DNA of 64,000 nucleotides from UBA2779 sp965232615 (GTDB taxonomy: Bacteria; Spirochaetota; Spirochaetia; DSM-2461): contig OZ246985.1 in NCBI GenBank assembly GCA_965232615.1, positions 434,001-498,000 on the forward strand, read 5' to 3'. The position numbers and the translations under genes are program-made. Under the pieces are notes generated by a model, which saw only the letters and a list, made by a program, of their open reading frames with translations, ran no database searches and was not told the origin of the DNA. Each line of letters begins with the position of its first letter. Within the stretch, counting starts at the first letter, position 1. Positions 35,426-44,085 of the stretch are shown here, one piece after another.

Positions 35426-36526
35426 ATGGCAGAAGTGAATTTAAAGGATATCACCAAAATCTATGATGGTGGAATCAAAGCAGTCGACAAAGCTAACATT
35501 GATATTAAAGATCAGGAATTTGTCGTTTTAGTAGGACCCTCAGGTTGTGGTAAATCTACAACTCTTCGGATGATTGCCGGTTTGGAAGATATTTCCGAAG
35601 GCGAATTACTCATAGACGGTAAATTAATGAATGATGAGGCCCCGAAAGACAGGGATATCGCCATGGTTTTCCAGAATTACGCGCTTTACCCTCACATGTC
35701 CGTCTATGAAAACATGGCATTTGGTTTGCGAATCCGCAAATTTCCAAAAGCAGAAATTGATGCCCGTGTAAAAGAAGCAGCTCAGATCCTTGACATTGAA
35801 GAACTCCTTGATCGTAAGCCAAAAGCTCTCTCTGGCGGTCAGAGACAACGTGTCGCGGTTGGACGGGCCATTGTTCGAAAACCCAAGGTTTTTCTCTTTG
35901 ATGAACCTCTTTCCAATCTGGATGCCAAGCTTCGAGTGCAGATGAGGGCCGAGATTTCTTCATTGCATACACGACTGGAAGCAACCATGGTATATGTAAC
36001 CCATGATCAAATTGAAGCTATGACGATGGGAGACAAAATTGTTGTGATGAAAAGTGGACTGATTCAGCAGATTGGGTCGCCATTAGAGCTGTACAATAAG
36101 CCTGTCAATCGATTTGTTGCAGGATTCATGGGAACTCCTCCGATGAATATAGGAGTTGCAGACATCGTTGAAGAAAATGGAAAGATCATGGCCAAAGAAG
36201 ATGGAATGGATCTGGTCTTCCCAGAGAGCAGGTATGAATTGCTCAAACCCTATGCTGGAAAAAGAATTCTGTTGGGCGTCCGGTCAGAAGATCTCACTTT
36301 CACCAGGGAACCGACGGAAAACAATCTACGGGCATCAGTCTCCGTTATTGAACCTCTTGGAAATGAAACTCATCTTTACCTGAATACAAAAGAGAATCAG
36401 TATATTGCCCGGGCTCTTCCAGAGAATGAGTTCAATGTTGGAGATGAAGTAAATTTCACTCCCAGCATAGACAAGGTCCATCTGTTTGATTACGAATCAG
36501 AGTTGTCACTTCTTTACTCTGAGTAG
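35426..36526 (+). CDS. Sugar ABC transporter ATPase (MalK/UgpC/MsmK type)
   Basis: 366-aa ATPase of the CUT1 family. Walker A is GPSGCGKST near residue 40, then the Q-loop FQNYALYPHMSVYENM, signature LSGGQRQRVAVGRAI, Walker B VFLFDEPLSNLDAKLR and the H-loop VYVTHDQIEAMTMGD. The C-terminal regulatory OB domain (LGVRSEDLTF onward) is of the MalK kind. I chose the ATG at 35426, seven nt after GGGAGG; the ATG at 35420 is too close. It stands alone, with a terminator just downstream. It may serve several importers, including the two ATPase-less systems at 2740-5961 and 44086-47689. Confidence 0.94.
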   Translation: MAEVNLKDITKIYDGGIKAVDKANIDIKDQEFVVLVGPSGCGKSTTLRMIAGLEDISEGELLIDGKLMNDEAPKDRDIAMVFQNYALYPHMSVYENMAFGLRIRKFPKAEIDARVKEAAQILDIEELLDRKPKALSGGQRQRVAVGRAIVRKPKVFLFDEPLSNLDAKLRVQMRAEISSLHTRLEATMVYVTHDQIEAMTMGDKIVVMKSGLIQQIGSPLELYNKPVNRFVAGFMGTPPMNIGVADIVEENGKIMAKEDGMDLVFPESRYELLKPYAGKRILLGVRSEDLTFTREPTENNLRASVSVIEPLGNETHLYLNTKENQYIARALPENEFNVGDEVNFTPSIDKVHLFDYESELSLLYSE

Positions 36527-36552
36527 AGATTTTCAAGTGACCTGAAGACTGT

Positions 36553-36591
36553 GAAACCGGTTGTCATTCATTCCTCCGACAGCCGGTTTTC
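36553..36591 (+). terminator. Terminator after the ABC ATPase gene
   Basis: GAAACCGGTTGTC and GACAGCCGGTTTTC form a stem (one mismatched pair) around a 12-nt loop, starting 27 nt after the stop codon. Short T runs lie within and after the right arm. Confidence 0.7.
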
Positions 36592-36602
36592 ATCATCATC
36601 GT

Positions 36603-36680
36603 GGTACCTAAAAAACAGCTTTAGGAAATTGACGAAGTGGCGGTGTGTTCCTCGGGCTACGCCCTGCGGTACACACCTGA
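36603..36680. repeat. MITE-derived fragment
   Basis: A degraded end GGTACCTAAAAAAC is followed by TTAGGAAATTGACGAAGTGG and the CGGTGTGTTCCTCGGGCTAC, GCCCTGCGGTACACACC block. The same block occurs at about 7877-7935 (inside the inverted pair) and in variant form at 53817-53870. Confidence 0.65.
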
Positions 36681-36741
36681 TAGTGGAACACAGTGTTTAG
36701 ATGAAACCAGGCTCTTACAGGCTTTCGGACACCTCATTTAT

Positions 36742-36815
36742 TACGCCCAAGAGGATTCGAACCTCTGACCCTCGGCTTAGAAGGCCGATGCTCTATCCAG
36801 CTGAGCTATGGGCGC
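36742..36815 (-). tRNA. tRNA-Arg (anticodon TCT)
   Basis: 74 nt on the minus strand. Acceptor GCGCCCA/TGGGCGT (G-T at 1:72), D arm GCTC...GAGC, anticodon stem TCGGC/GCCGA with loop CTTCTAA (anticodon TCT), T arm AGAGG-TTCGAAT-CCTCT, discriminator A. CCA is not encoded. Confidence 0.93.
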
Positions 36816-36851
36816 TCAAAGTAGTAATTCTATAAAAATACCTGCAAAATG

Positions 36852-38225
36852 TTAAGATCCGTTGAAGATGGAAACAGGATATCCTGCCAACTTATTCAAT
36901 GAGCTATCAACAAACTTGCTTCGTTTATCCATTTCAGCGGCAATTTTTTTCATCCCGGATCGTGCAATGTCCAAACGAGGATTTCCCGGCGTACCAGTAC
37001 TTGTTCTTTCGGCAATGGCTGCTGCCGGATTCTTCCCTGCAAATTTTTCGGGGTGTGTTCCTACTTCCAGGTAAGCTTCACGAAAGCTCGTTCCCTTTGC
37101 AACCAGGGCTATCGCCGCATCAGTGGCAAAAATACTGTTGTCAAACGATTCCAATAATCGGCTGGAATTTACCAGAAGATTTCTTATTGTTAAACCAGAC
37201 ACTTCCAACATATTCAGAACTGTATCAACGGAGCTCAATGTGGGACCTTTTGTTTCCTGATAGTCACGGTTATACCCTGAAGGAAGGGATCGAATGATGT
37301 TTTTTACCTGGGCTGACCATGCTCCTATCGTAGCAGCTTTAGCACGCATAATTTCTAATCCATCGGGATTACGCTTTTGAGGCATGATGGATGACCCTGT
37401 GCAAAGATCGGGGGGAAGAGTAAACCAGCCGAATTCAGGCATGGAGAAGAGAATGATATCGACAGCCAGTTTTGAAAGTGTAAGGGCAATCTGTTCTGTG
37501 CCATCAATCAATCGGGATTCAAATTTTCCCCGACAAAGACCACCATATACCGCATTGTTCTGCACTCTGGCAAAGCCCAGCAATGAAGCAGTCATCTCCC
37601 GATTCAGGGGTAGTGGAACACCGTAACCTGCTCCTGAACCCAGTGGACACTGGTTGAAATAATTGTAGCTGGCGGCAATTCCCCAAACATCATCCAGAAG
37701 TTGTTCCGCAAATCCTCCTGCCCAGAGGCCCATAGTAGAGGGCATAGCCGGCTGCATATGTGTGCGGCCGGGCATCGGTACATCTTTATTCTTCTCGGCA
37801 AAGTCTAATAGGTCTGTTACAATCTGGTTCCCTGTTTCCACGAGCTGAAAGATGGCCGAACGCATCCAGATCCGCATAGCAGTGAGTGCCTGGTCATTGC
37901 GGCTTCGTCCAAGGTGAATACGTTTTCCAGGATCGCCAACAAGTCTGACTAATCGATTTTCCAGGGCCGTATGGCCATCCTCATCGGAAGCCTTGATATC
38001 AAATCGATTTTCCTTGTTTTCTTTTAGTATATGCCGCAAACCCTTCCTGAGTGCCATGGCTTCTGAGGCTGTGAGAAGGTCAATAGATTCCAGCATAATG
38101 ACATGAGCTAAACTGCCCATTATATCTGCTGGGATAAGCCGTGCATCAAGGATGTAATCATTACCAACGGTGAATTTTTCCAGCAGGGGATTCAATCCAT
38201 CTCCTTTTGACCATAGTTTGCTCAT
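36852..38225 (-). CDS. argH: Argininosuccinate lyase
   Basis: 457-aa enzyme splitting argininosuccinate into arginine and fumarate, the last step of arginine synthesis. The fumarase/ASL superfamily signature GSSIMPQKRNPDGLEI, with the catalytic serine loop, is intact. The substrate-site segments GRSRNDQALTAMR and GRTHMQPAMP are also present. AGGAGG is placed well before the ATG at 38225. argG and argF are not neighbours, so the gene is isolated from the rest of the pathway. A tRNA-Arg gene lies directly downstream on the same strand, probably by coincidence. Confidence 0.96.
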   Translation of the reverse strand: MSKLWSKGDGLNPLLEKFTVGNDYILDARLIPADIMGSLAHVIMLESIDLLTASEAMALRKGLRHILKENKENRFDIKASDEDGHTALENRLVRLVGDPGKRIHLGRSRNDQALTAMRIWMRSAIFQLVETGNQIVTDLLDFAEKNKDVPMPGRTHMQPAMPSTMGLWAGGFAEQLLDDVWGIAASYNYFNQCPLGSGAGYGVPLPLNREMTASLLGFARVQNNAVYGGLCRGKFESRLIDGTEQIALTLSKLAVDIILFSMPEFGWFTLPPDLCTGSSIMPQKRNPDGLEIMRAKAATIGAWSAQVKNIIRSLPSGYNRDYQETKGPTLSSVDTVLNMLEVSGLTIRNLLVNSSRLLESFDNSIFATDAAIALVAKGTSFREAYLEVGTHPEKFAGKNPAAAIAERTSTGTPGNPRLDIARSGMKKIAAEMDKRSKFVDSSLNKLAGYPVSIFNGS

Positions 38226-38464
38226 TGAGTTCCTCCTGGAGACAGTATAGACATCTTAGGAGCACCGGTATCAAGGCCAGTTTCTTCATTAATCTCTCAA
38301 AATACAGCTCTTTCAGAAGGTTCTGCCTGTGTGAAATGGTGAATAACCACCTGGAATGAAAGAATGTCATCGGAATTCGTCAACATCCTTCTTTTTTACC
38401 ATATTTGCTTTATTCTACTATTGCATAAAACCGAAAAGAGAAGTATCACCTGGAAACCAGAAAA

Positions 38465-39997
38465 ATGCATACTATCACGGATGACGAATTCAGGCCATTA
38501 ATCAAACCTTATCTCAAGGATTTCATATCCCTCTATTCAGCAATAACTCAGATGAAACCCAGAGATATACCCAGACCTCTAATAGGCCGACTGTTGCTTG
38601 AAGCATCAAAATGTGAAGAAATGCTAGATGCTTATGGAGCAACAAGAAACAAAAAATGGTCACCGATTCGTACAGCTGTAGCAACAGCAAAATCTTTCAG
38701 TCGGGTTATCTACAATCTTTTTCATCTTCTTAGAACCTTGCCTCAGTATAAGCTTATCAACATTGGAAATTCATTTACAGCATCCACAGAAAAAACGCTG
38801 GAGACTCTGCTCTGTTCCATTGCTGTCAATGCTGAGTGCTTCATGAGAGTGGCCAGTAAACTACAACTCACAGAGGATCTCTGGCCTATTGAGCATTATG
38901 GATTTCAGGATGTGGCAATCCATGGGCGGTTGAAAGCAAATCAACAAAGAAAAATTGTACAGAATCCAAAAGAAACAGCAATGTATCTGGCAACAAATAT
39001 GCTCAATCTCGTTGAAAAAAGCAGCTGGCTGAATGTCTATAAGACGATGGAATCCAACAAGTATCATGCCAGTATACCGGATGTGATAAGTGAGGAAAAA
39101 CTCCGTCTGCTGGCCAATAATTTTCACAGCCTGCAATCTCTCTATGATACATATCTTTCAGGTTCTGATATTGCAGAAAAAGATGAGAAACTTCCTGGGA
39201 TTCGAGGGAATATTTCAGTTGTGTTTCACTTGCTGGATACGGCAGTAACTCTTATTCATTTCTATGAACGGCATGCATTAAGAAATTGGAACAGAAAACT
39301 GCGTACTCCACTTTCCAATTCAGAGCTACTGGAAATTATTATCAGCTACTTTGTAAAAAATGCTGTTCAGTTCATTTCTTCAGAGCAAAGTCTTTGTCAG
39401 GATATCTTGAGAACATATTCCACTCAAAGCGAAATCAAGACCCCAATTCCCAACTACCGAGGGTTTCATGTTCGACCATCTACTCTCATTTCAAAAATTG
39501 TTACTCACTATGGCAGTGATGTTAAAATGATTCTGGATAACAAGGAGTATGATGCCTCAATGCCACTGGAATTATTCCGGGCAAATGAAGTACTCAACAA
39601 ACGTAAGCGGGATACCATTGTTCGGTATGTTATGGAACATACACTTCTTGAAGATGAAGAGGATGCAGTATTTGATAAAACTCAAATGAAGCACTCTTTG
39701 AGAATGATTTTCTTTGATATGTTGAAGAAGCAGAGAATCATGAATTATACGAGTACTTTCGCCTTTGAGGATATAGATCCCTATGAGGATGAAACACTCG
39801 CTGAGTTTGTCAAACGTGTAATCACCCGTTATTTAGCTGCTGGCAATATTGACATAATCAGCAATGATAAGGTCGTTTTTCAGGGTGATATGCGCGTATT
39901 GGAAGACATCAGGATTTTCGCTGAAAGTGGATATGGTGAAGACAAGTTTGGAAACAATACCGTTTTGCCGGAACAGCTGTCCTACTTGAAACGGTAG
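38465..39997 (+). CDS. Large protein with embedded HPr-like domain
   Basis: 510-aa soluble-looking protein. Residues 1-320 are helical and unrecognised. At about residues 326-420 the segment PNYRGFHVRPSTLISKIVTH matches the phospho-histidine loop of PTS HPr, with His335 at the His15 position, followed by GSDVKMILDNKEYDASMPLELF, the usual beta2/beta3 part. The serine that is regulated in HPr of Gram-positive bacteria is not clearly conserved. The C-terminal 90 residues look like an additional alpha/beta region. The family is not one I can name. A role as a phospho-relay or a sensor of PTS flux is inference. It is followed after 49 nt by thrH on the same strand. Confidence 0.6.
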   Translation: MHTITDDEFRPLIKPYLKDFISLYSAITQMKPRDIPRPLIGRLLLEASKCEEMLDAYGATRNKKWSPIRTAVATAKSFSRVIYNLFHLLRTLPQYKLINIGNSFTASTEKTLETLLCSIAVNAECFMRVASKLQLTEDLWPIEHYGFQDVAIHGRLKANQQRKIVQNPKETAMYLATNMLNLVEKSSWLNVYKTMESNKYHASIPDVISEEKLRLLANNFHSLQSLYDTYLSGSDIAEKDEKLPGIRGNISVVFHLLDTAVTLIHFYERHALRNWNRKLRTPLSNSELLEIIISYFVKNAVQFISSEQSLCQDILRTYSTQSEIKTPIPNYRGFHVRPSTLISKIVTHYGSDVKMILDNKEYDASMPLELFRANEVLNKRKRDTIVRYVMEHTLLEDEEDAVFDKTQMKHSLRMIFFDMLKKQRIMNYTSTFAFEDIDPYEDETLAEFVKRVITRYLAAGNIDIISNDKVVFQGDMRVLEDIRIFAESGYGEDKFGNNTVLPEQLSYLKR

Positions 39998-40046
39998 CAG
40001 GATAACAAAATATAATTTAATCTTATAGATACTTTTCGGAGGAGAT

Positions 40047-40667
40047 ATGGAAGCAATATGCCTGGATCTTGAAGGAGTGCTTATTCCAGAAATCTGGATA
40101 GCTGTAGCCTGTAAAACACAACTGGATGAGCTCAAACTTACAACGAGAGATATTGACAACTATGATGACTTGATGAATCACAGGTTGAACATACTACACA
40201 GGGAAGGAATACTTCTTGATGACATTCTGGAAGTTATCAACGGCCTTGATCCATTGGATGGGGCACTGGAATTCACAGCAGAACTGCGATCCGAAACCCA
40301 ACTCATTATACTTTCGGATACATTTGTGCAATTTGCTGCCCCGCTGATGAAGAAGCTTGACAGGCCCAGCCTGTTCTGCAATACACTTGAAATTGATAAA
40401 AATGGTAGGATCATCGGATACAAGCTCCGGCAACATGATGGTAAACGCAGGGCTGTTGAGGCTTTCCGGAGCATGGGGCTTCGTGTTTTTGCCGCTGGCG
40501 ATTCCTACAACGATGTATCCATGCTTCAATCCGCTCATACCGGTATGTTTTTTCGAGCACCGAAATCAATCAGAGAGCAGTACCCTCAATTCCACGGTAC
40601 CGATAGTTATGGGGAACTTCTGGCAGGAATCCGGGAATTTTGTCTGTCAAAGCCCGAAACGGAATGA
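40047..40667 (+). CDS. thrH: ThrH-type phosphoserine phosphatase/homoserine phosphotransferase
   Basis: 206-aa HAD-superfamily protein closely matching the ThrH pattern. Motif I is CLDLEGVLIPEIW (nucleophile Asp7), then TTRDIDNYDDLM, LIILSDTF (motif II) and AAGDSYNDVSML (motif IV acidic pair). ThrH has phosphoserine phosphatase activity and can transfer the phosphate to homoserine. GGAGGAG precedes the ATG. No other serine or threonine pathway gene is adjacent. Confidence 0.92.
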   Translation: MEAICLDLEGVLIPEIWIAVACKTQLDELKLTTRDIDNYDDLMNHRLNILHREGILLDDILEVINGLDPLDGALEFTAELRSETQLIILSDTFVQFAAPLMKKLDRPSLFCNTLEIDKNGRIIGYKLRQHDGKRRAVEAFRSMGLRVFAAGDSYNDVSMLQSAHTGMFFRAPKSIREQYPQFHGTDSYGELLAGIREFCLSKPETE

Positions 40668-40680
40668 ATCAGAGCCATAG

Positions 40681-40698
40681 AAAAAACTAGAGGTGCCC
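40681..40698. repeat. MITE-like terminal repeat, single inverted end
   Basis: AAAAAACTAGAGGTGCCC, differing slightly from the right-hand end of the dispersed family. It lies between the thrH stop and the convergent metal-transport operon. Confidence 0.55.
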
Positions 40699-40705
40699 AT
40701 AAGCA

Positions 40706-41542
40706 TTACACTCGTTGTCGTTTTTTAATATAACCTCTCTGTAACCTGGCAATGACAACGCAGATGAGAAACATTATAGACAGAGACAGAACAATGGTTG
40801 GCCCGGACGCCATATTAGCATAATAGGACGCATAAAAACCGGTCAGTGTAGCCAGAACAGCCATCAATAATGCCAGACCAATGATTGTTTTCAATCTCCG
40901 TGAGATCAATGATGCTGCTGCTCCCGGGGTTACCAGAAGGGCAAGAACAAGAACCACTCCCACTGTTTGAATGGCCGCTACAGTTGTAAGAGCCAGTAAA
41001 CCGAGAATGAGATAACGTACCAGTTCAGGTGATAAACCGATTGACATCGCATAAGCCGGGTCGAAGGAGGCCGCTGTGATTTCCTTATGGCACAATAACA
41101 GTGTTCCGGACACAGTTATTGTTACAACTCCCATAAGAAGGAGATCCCTTGCTGATATACCAAGGATGTTGCCGAATAAAATGTGACGGAGATCGCTGAA
41201 AGTGGCAATATGTCCCAACAGGAGCAAGCCAAGAGCAAAGAAACCTGCAAAAACCACTCCGATTGCAGCATCCTCATTCAGTTTCCCCTGCCGGGCGATG
41301 AATCCAATGCCGGACACAGCCAGAGCCGCCGCTGCTAATGCTCCCCAGAACAAACTGATTCCCAGTACATAAGCAAGAACGATGCCTGGAAGCACGGCAT
41401 GAGAAAGAGCATCCCCCATATATGACATGCCTCTCCAAACGACAAATGCACTGAGAGAGGCACAAGCAAGGGCCACCAGTAAGCCACCAGTCAGACCACG
41501 CAGGAGAAGGGTTCCCTTCAAGGGTTCGATTAAGAATTCCAT
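40706..41542 (-). CDS. Metal ABC transporter permease (ZnuB/TroC class)
   Basis: 278-aa permease of the ABC-3 family with about eight hydrophobic segments and the family motif LSAFVVWRGMSYMGDALSHAVLPG near the N-terminus. The AMSIGLSPELVRYLI region is likely the ATPase-contact loop. It imports Zn, Mn or Fe together with the ATPase and lipoprotein of the same operon. It overlaps the ATPase gene by 13 nt. Which metal cannot be fixed from sequence alone; the His-rich binding protein favours zinc. Confidence 0.93.
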   Translation of the reverse strand: MEFLIEPLKGTLLLRGLTGGLLVALACASLSAFVVWRGMSYMGDALSHAVLPGIVLAYVLGISLFWGALAAAALAVSGIGFIARQGKLNEDAAIGVVFAGFFALGLLLLGHIATFSDLRHILFGNILGISARDLLLMGVVTITVSGTLLLCHKEITAASFDPAYAMSIGLSPELVRYLILGLLALTTVAAIQTVGVVLVLALLVTPGAAASLISRRLKTIIGLALLMAVLATLTGFYASYYANMASGPTIVLSLSIMFLICVVIARLQRGYIKKRQRV

Positions 41543-42336
41543 GGATGATAGTTCTTGTGGAATTCAAAGCCATAGGCTTTGGCTATGGTTTCGGGTGTGA
41601 GTACCTGGCTGGGTGTACCATCGGCAATAATACGTTTATCCAGAAAAACAGCCCGGGAGAAATGGTTCGGAAGAACTCCCAGGTCGTGAGTAGAAACAAT
41701 TACGGCTTTGCCTTGAGTGGTAAGCCGTTCCAGAGTGTGGTAGATGAGCTCCTGTGTGGAGATGTCCACGTGGTTCAGCGGCTCATCCAGGAGAAGAAGA
41801 TCGGCATCATGGGCCAGTGTTCGGGCCAGCATAACTCTCTGCTGCTCCCCCCCCGACAATTGACCAACCTGTCTGTCAACCAGATGCATGATGTTCATGG
41901 CCTCAAGAGCAGAATCAACAGCAGTCTCATCCTCAGGGCGGGGTTTTTTGAACCAGCCAAGATGGACATAGCGGCCCATCATAACAACCTGCCTGACACT
42001 GACTGGAAATTTCCAGTCCACTTTGGATCGCTGAGGAACCATCGCCACTCTGTGGAGACAATCCGCTGCAGGATGACCATAGACGCTGATCAGGCCCTTG
42101 AATTGTTTCTCAATCCCTGGGATAAGATTCAAAATTGTTGACTTGCCCGCACCATTCGGCCCCACAAGAGCAACTCTTTCACCAGGCTGGACAACAAAGT
42201 CAATTTGCTCCAGGGCATCTTTATCGGCTGCAGGGTAGCGGAAGCTTACACCTCTGCATTCCAGGGCTGGTCTATGGGGTTGTGTGGGTAGATCACACTG
42301 ACCGCCATAGAAAAATCGGGGGTAGTACCTCTTCAA
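41530..42336 (-). CDS. Metal ABC transporter ATPase (ZnuC/TroB class)
   Basis: 268-aa nucleotide-binding subunit. Walker A is GPNGAGKST, signature LSGGEQQRVMLART, Walker B LLLLDEPLNHVD, and the H-loop STHDLG is present. The first about 25 residues before FRYPAADKDALEQIDFVV are longer than usual. It starts within the last 4 nt of the binding-protein gene, giving tight translational coupling, and overlaps the permease gene downstream. Confidence 0.94.
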   Translation of the reverse strand: MKRYYPRFFYGGQCDLPTQPHRPALECRGVSFRYPAADKDALEQIDFVVQPGERVALVGPNGAGKSTILNLIPGIEKQFKGLISVYGHPAADCLHRVAMVPQRSKVDWKFPVSVRQVVMMGRYVHLGWFKKPRPEDETAVDSALEAMNIMHLVDRQVGQLSGGEQQRVMLARTLAHDADLLLLDEPLNHVDISTQELIYHTLERLTTQGKAVIVSTHDLGVLPNHFSRAVFLDKRIIADGTPSQVLTPETIAKAYGFEFHKNYHPWNS

Positions 42337-43436
42337 GAACCATCTCCAGGATCAGATACTCCAGGGGTTAGTGCTTCAACAATGAGTTCAGTATTGTAGA
42401 GTATCATATCCAGGTAATCATCTCCCCTCTCTCCCTCATGGGCCAGGGCACCAGTGTTCAGGATAACGACAGAAAGATCTCGTGTATCATTTGCCAGTGT
42501 TTCTGCTATCTGCCTGGTACTGCGGTTGCTTGTCTCTCCAACGAAAAGAGCTCGAATACCTTCTTTCTCAATGGTTGCCTGAAGCTCCACCAGATGCCGT
42601 GCGGATGATTCGACCTGGTCAATTGTATGAGGAATGATGTTGCCAATCACTGTGAAACCGTAATCCCTGGCAAAATAAGCGAAGGAGTTATGATCCATAA
42701 CCAGTTTCCTCTGATCCACTGGAATGCTCTCTATAAGCCTCAGAATCTGATCATCAAGGTTAGAGAGCAAGTCGATGTATTTCTCTCCGGCACGGGCATA
42801 AGTATCGGCATTTTCCGGATCTTCGGTAGAGAGAACATTGACTATGGACCGTGACCAGATCATCACATTACGAGGAGAAATCCAAACATGAGGATCAGCG
42901 GCTTCATCGTCATGGTCGTCATAGTCGCCATGGTCGTCATGGTCATCATGGTCATCATGGTCGTCATGGCCGTCATGGTCGTCATGGTCGTCATGGTCGT
43001 CATGGTCATCATGGTCATCATGGTCGTCATGGCCGTCATGGTCGTCATGGTCGTCATGGTCGTCATGGTCATGGTCGCCATAGATAAGGTCGAGTTCCAG
43101 AGACAGGTCTACAATGACAGGTTCACGGAGGGAATCAAGTATGGGCTGAAGCGGAGTTTCAAGGCCGAGGCCATTGATGAAGATAATGTCGGCGGATTCC
43201 AGGTGGATCAGATCACCAGGGGTAGGTTCCCACGAGTGGGGATTTTGTCCTGGAGGTATAAGAGTTTCCAGGGCGGCATTACTTCCCAGAAATTGAGAAA
43301 CGATGTTACCAATGATACTTGTTGTTGCAACAACTTTCAGAGAGAGATTTTCCTCAATAGCAGGTTTCTTTTTTGTACAGCCCATAAGAATAGCAATAGC
43401 CAATAGAAGAACAGTTATTTTTTTTGATGCTTTCAT
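42333..43436 (-). CDS. Metal-binding lipoprotein with His/Asp-rich loop (ZnuA/TroA class)
   Basis: 367-aa cluster A-I solute-binding lipoprotein. The lipobox is ILMGC (Cys20). The expected metal-site histidines are in NPHSWEP (His67), DPHVWISP (His180) and MDHNSFAYFARDYG. Between the first two is an extraordinary Asp/His loop (residues 121-174) made of DDH and DGH repeats. The DNA there is a 9-bp tandem repeat with a 63-bp higher-order unit. Such loops in ZnuA-type proteins bind extra zinc. The start ATG overlaps the regulator stop by one nt (TGATG) and AAAGGAG lies upstream. Confidence 0.95.
   Translation of the reverse strand: MKASKKITVLLLAIAILMGCTKKKPAIEENLSLKVVATTSIIGNIVSQFLGSNAALETLIPPGQNPHSWEPTPGDLIHLESADIIFINGLGLETPLQPILDSLREPVIVDLSLELDLIYGDHDHDDHDDHDDHDGHDDHDDHDDHDDHDDHDDHDGHDDHDDHDDHDDHGDYDDHDDEAADPHVWISPRNVMIWSRSIVNVLSTEDPENADTYARAGEKYIDLLSNLDDQILRLIESIPVDQRKLVMDHNSFAYFARDYGFTVIGNIIPHTIDQVESSARHLVELQATIEKEGIRALFVGETSNRSTRQIAETLANDTRDLSVVILNTGALAHEGERGDDYLDMILYNTELIVEALTPGVSDPGDGS
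42908..43080. repeat. Tandem 9-bp repeat encoding the DDH/DGH metal loop
   Basis: About 19 copies of CATGGTCGT-type 9-mers (plus-strand reading) with CATCAT, CCGTC and TCGCC variants. A longer pattern recurs with a 63-bp period: the GGCC variant at 42968 and again at 43031. The long plus-strand open frames over this region are artefacts of the repeat. Copy-number change by slippage would stay in frame. Confidence 0.9.
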
Positions 43437-43708
43437 CAGGTACTCCTTTCATGTTCACAGGTAAGATGGATCTCAAGGCAATTGTCACAGGTTTGAACCT
43501 GGTGATGCCGGGTGAATTCATCCCAGTGCTGACGCTGAGATATACTCAGGGCGCCGGTTCCACTGCAAAGGGGACAGGAGTTTCCCAATGCCGCTAAAAC
43601 AGCCATACGAATGAAATCGGATCTGTTTGTGATTCCAGCCATTGCTTCGGCCAGGGACTCATCCACTTTGAAAGTGATCATTTCTGCCTTGTTCCGTCCA
43701 GTAGACAT
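43436..43708 (-). CDS. Ribbon-helix-helix regulator with Cys-rich tail, metal operon leader
   Basis: 90-aa protein. Residues 9-40 (EMITFKVDESLAEAMAGITN, then RSDFIRMAVLAAL) fit a CopG/NikR-type ribbon-helix-helix DNA-binding domain. The C-terminal half holds CPLC (45, 48), CDNC (74, 77), His81 and Cys84, a probable zinc-binding knuckle. As the first gene of the metal-transport operon, overlapping the binding-protein gene by one nt, it is probably a zinc-sensing autorepressor. This combination is unlike Zur (Fur family), so zinc control here may use a different fold. The metal-sensor role is inferred. Confidence 0.75.
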   Translation of the reverse strand: MSTGRNKAEMITFKVDESLAEAMAGITNRSDFIRMAVLAALGNSCPLCSGTGALSISQRQHWDEFTRHHQVQTCDNCLEIHLTCEHERST

Positions 43709-43750
43709 GTTAACTGAAAGGTATTACATTGTATTACTCTGGTCAAGAGA
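43709..43750 (-). promoter_or_regulatory. Promoter and direct-repeat operator of the metal operon
   Basis: On the minus strand TTGACC (43741-43746) and TACCTT (43718-43723) are separated by 17 nt. Two copies of GTAATAC (43731-43737 and 43721-43727 reading leftward) lie in the spacer and over the -10, spaced 10 bp, i.e. one helical turn. This is a plausible operator for the RHH protein encoded 10 nt downstream. Confidence 0.6.
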
Positions 43751-43962
43751 TTTTTTCTTTTTTTCGTTAGTTTCCATAGGCAACCTCAAACTGTTTTCTG
43801 CTGAAATCTGATGAGTTAAAATCTGTGCCGGTGAGACACGACCTGAATATGAAGTCCTGTAATTATATTCTTTACATTAAATTATCTTACGAGATTGAGA
43901 GGCATCTATTTTAACATTCTTCCGGACACACGGGAAAGGTTTCCAGTAAATGTCAATTTTGC

Positions 43963-44045
43963 ATTGACACCACTGACTCCAGGAGGTTAAAATCGACAAC
44001 GACAATTGTATGACATATCCTTTCAGGATATGCTTCAGTGTCAAT
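43963..44045 (+). promoter_or_regulatory. Leader of sugar ABC operon with inverted repeats
   Basis: TTGACA at 43964 with TTAAAA 17 nt later suggests a promoter. ATTGACAC (43963-43970) and GTGTCAAT (44038-44045) are exact inverted words. Between them a compact hairpin is formed by CATATCC (44014) and GGATATG (44026). These could be an operator pair or an attenuator-like structure; nothing in the window encodes an obvious cognate regulator. Confidence 0.45.
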
Positions 44046-44085
44046 ATATTTATTACAGCCCTCGTGGCTGAAAGGAGTAAAGAAT

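Noticed and set aside
42908..43080. Regular short repeats resembling a CRISPR array
   Set aside because: The units are contiguous 9-mers without unique spacers and encode an in-frame DDH loop.
42851..43406. Long plus-strand open frames made of HGRHGRHG or VMVVMV repeats
   Set aside because: They are the antisense and shifted-frame readings of the 9-bp repeat in the metal-binding lipoprotein gene; no ribosome site or normal composition.
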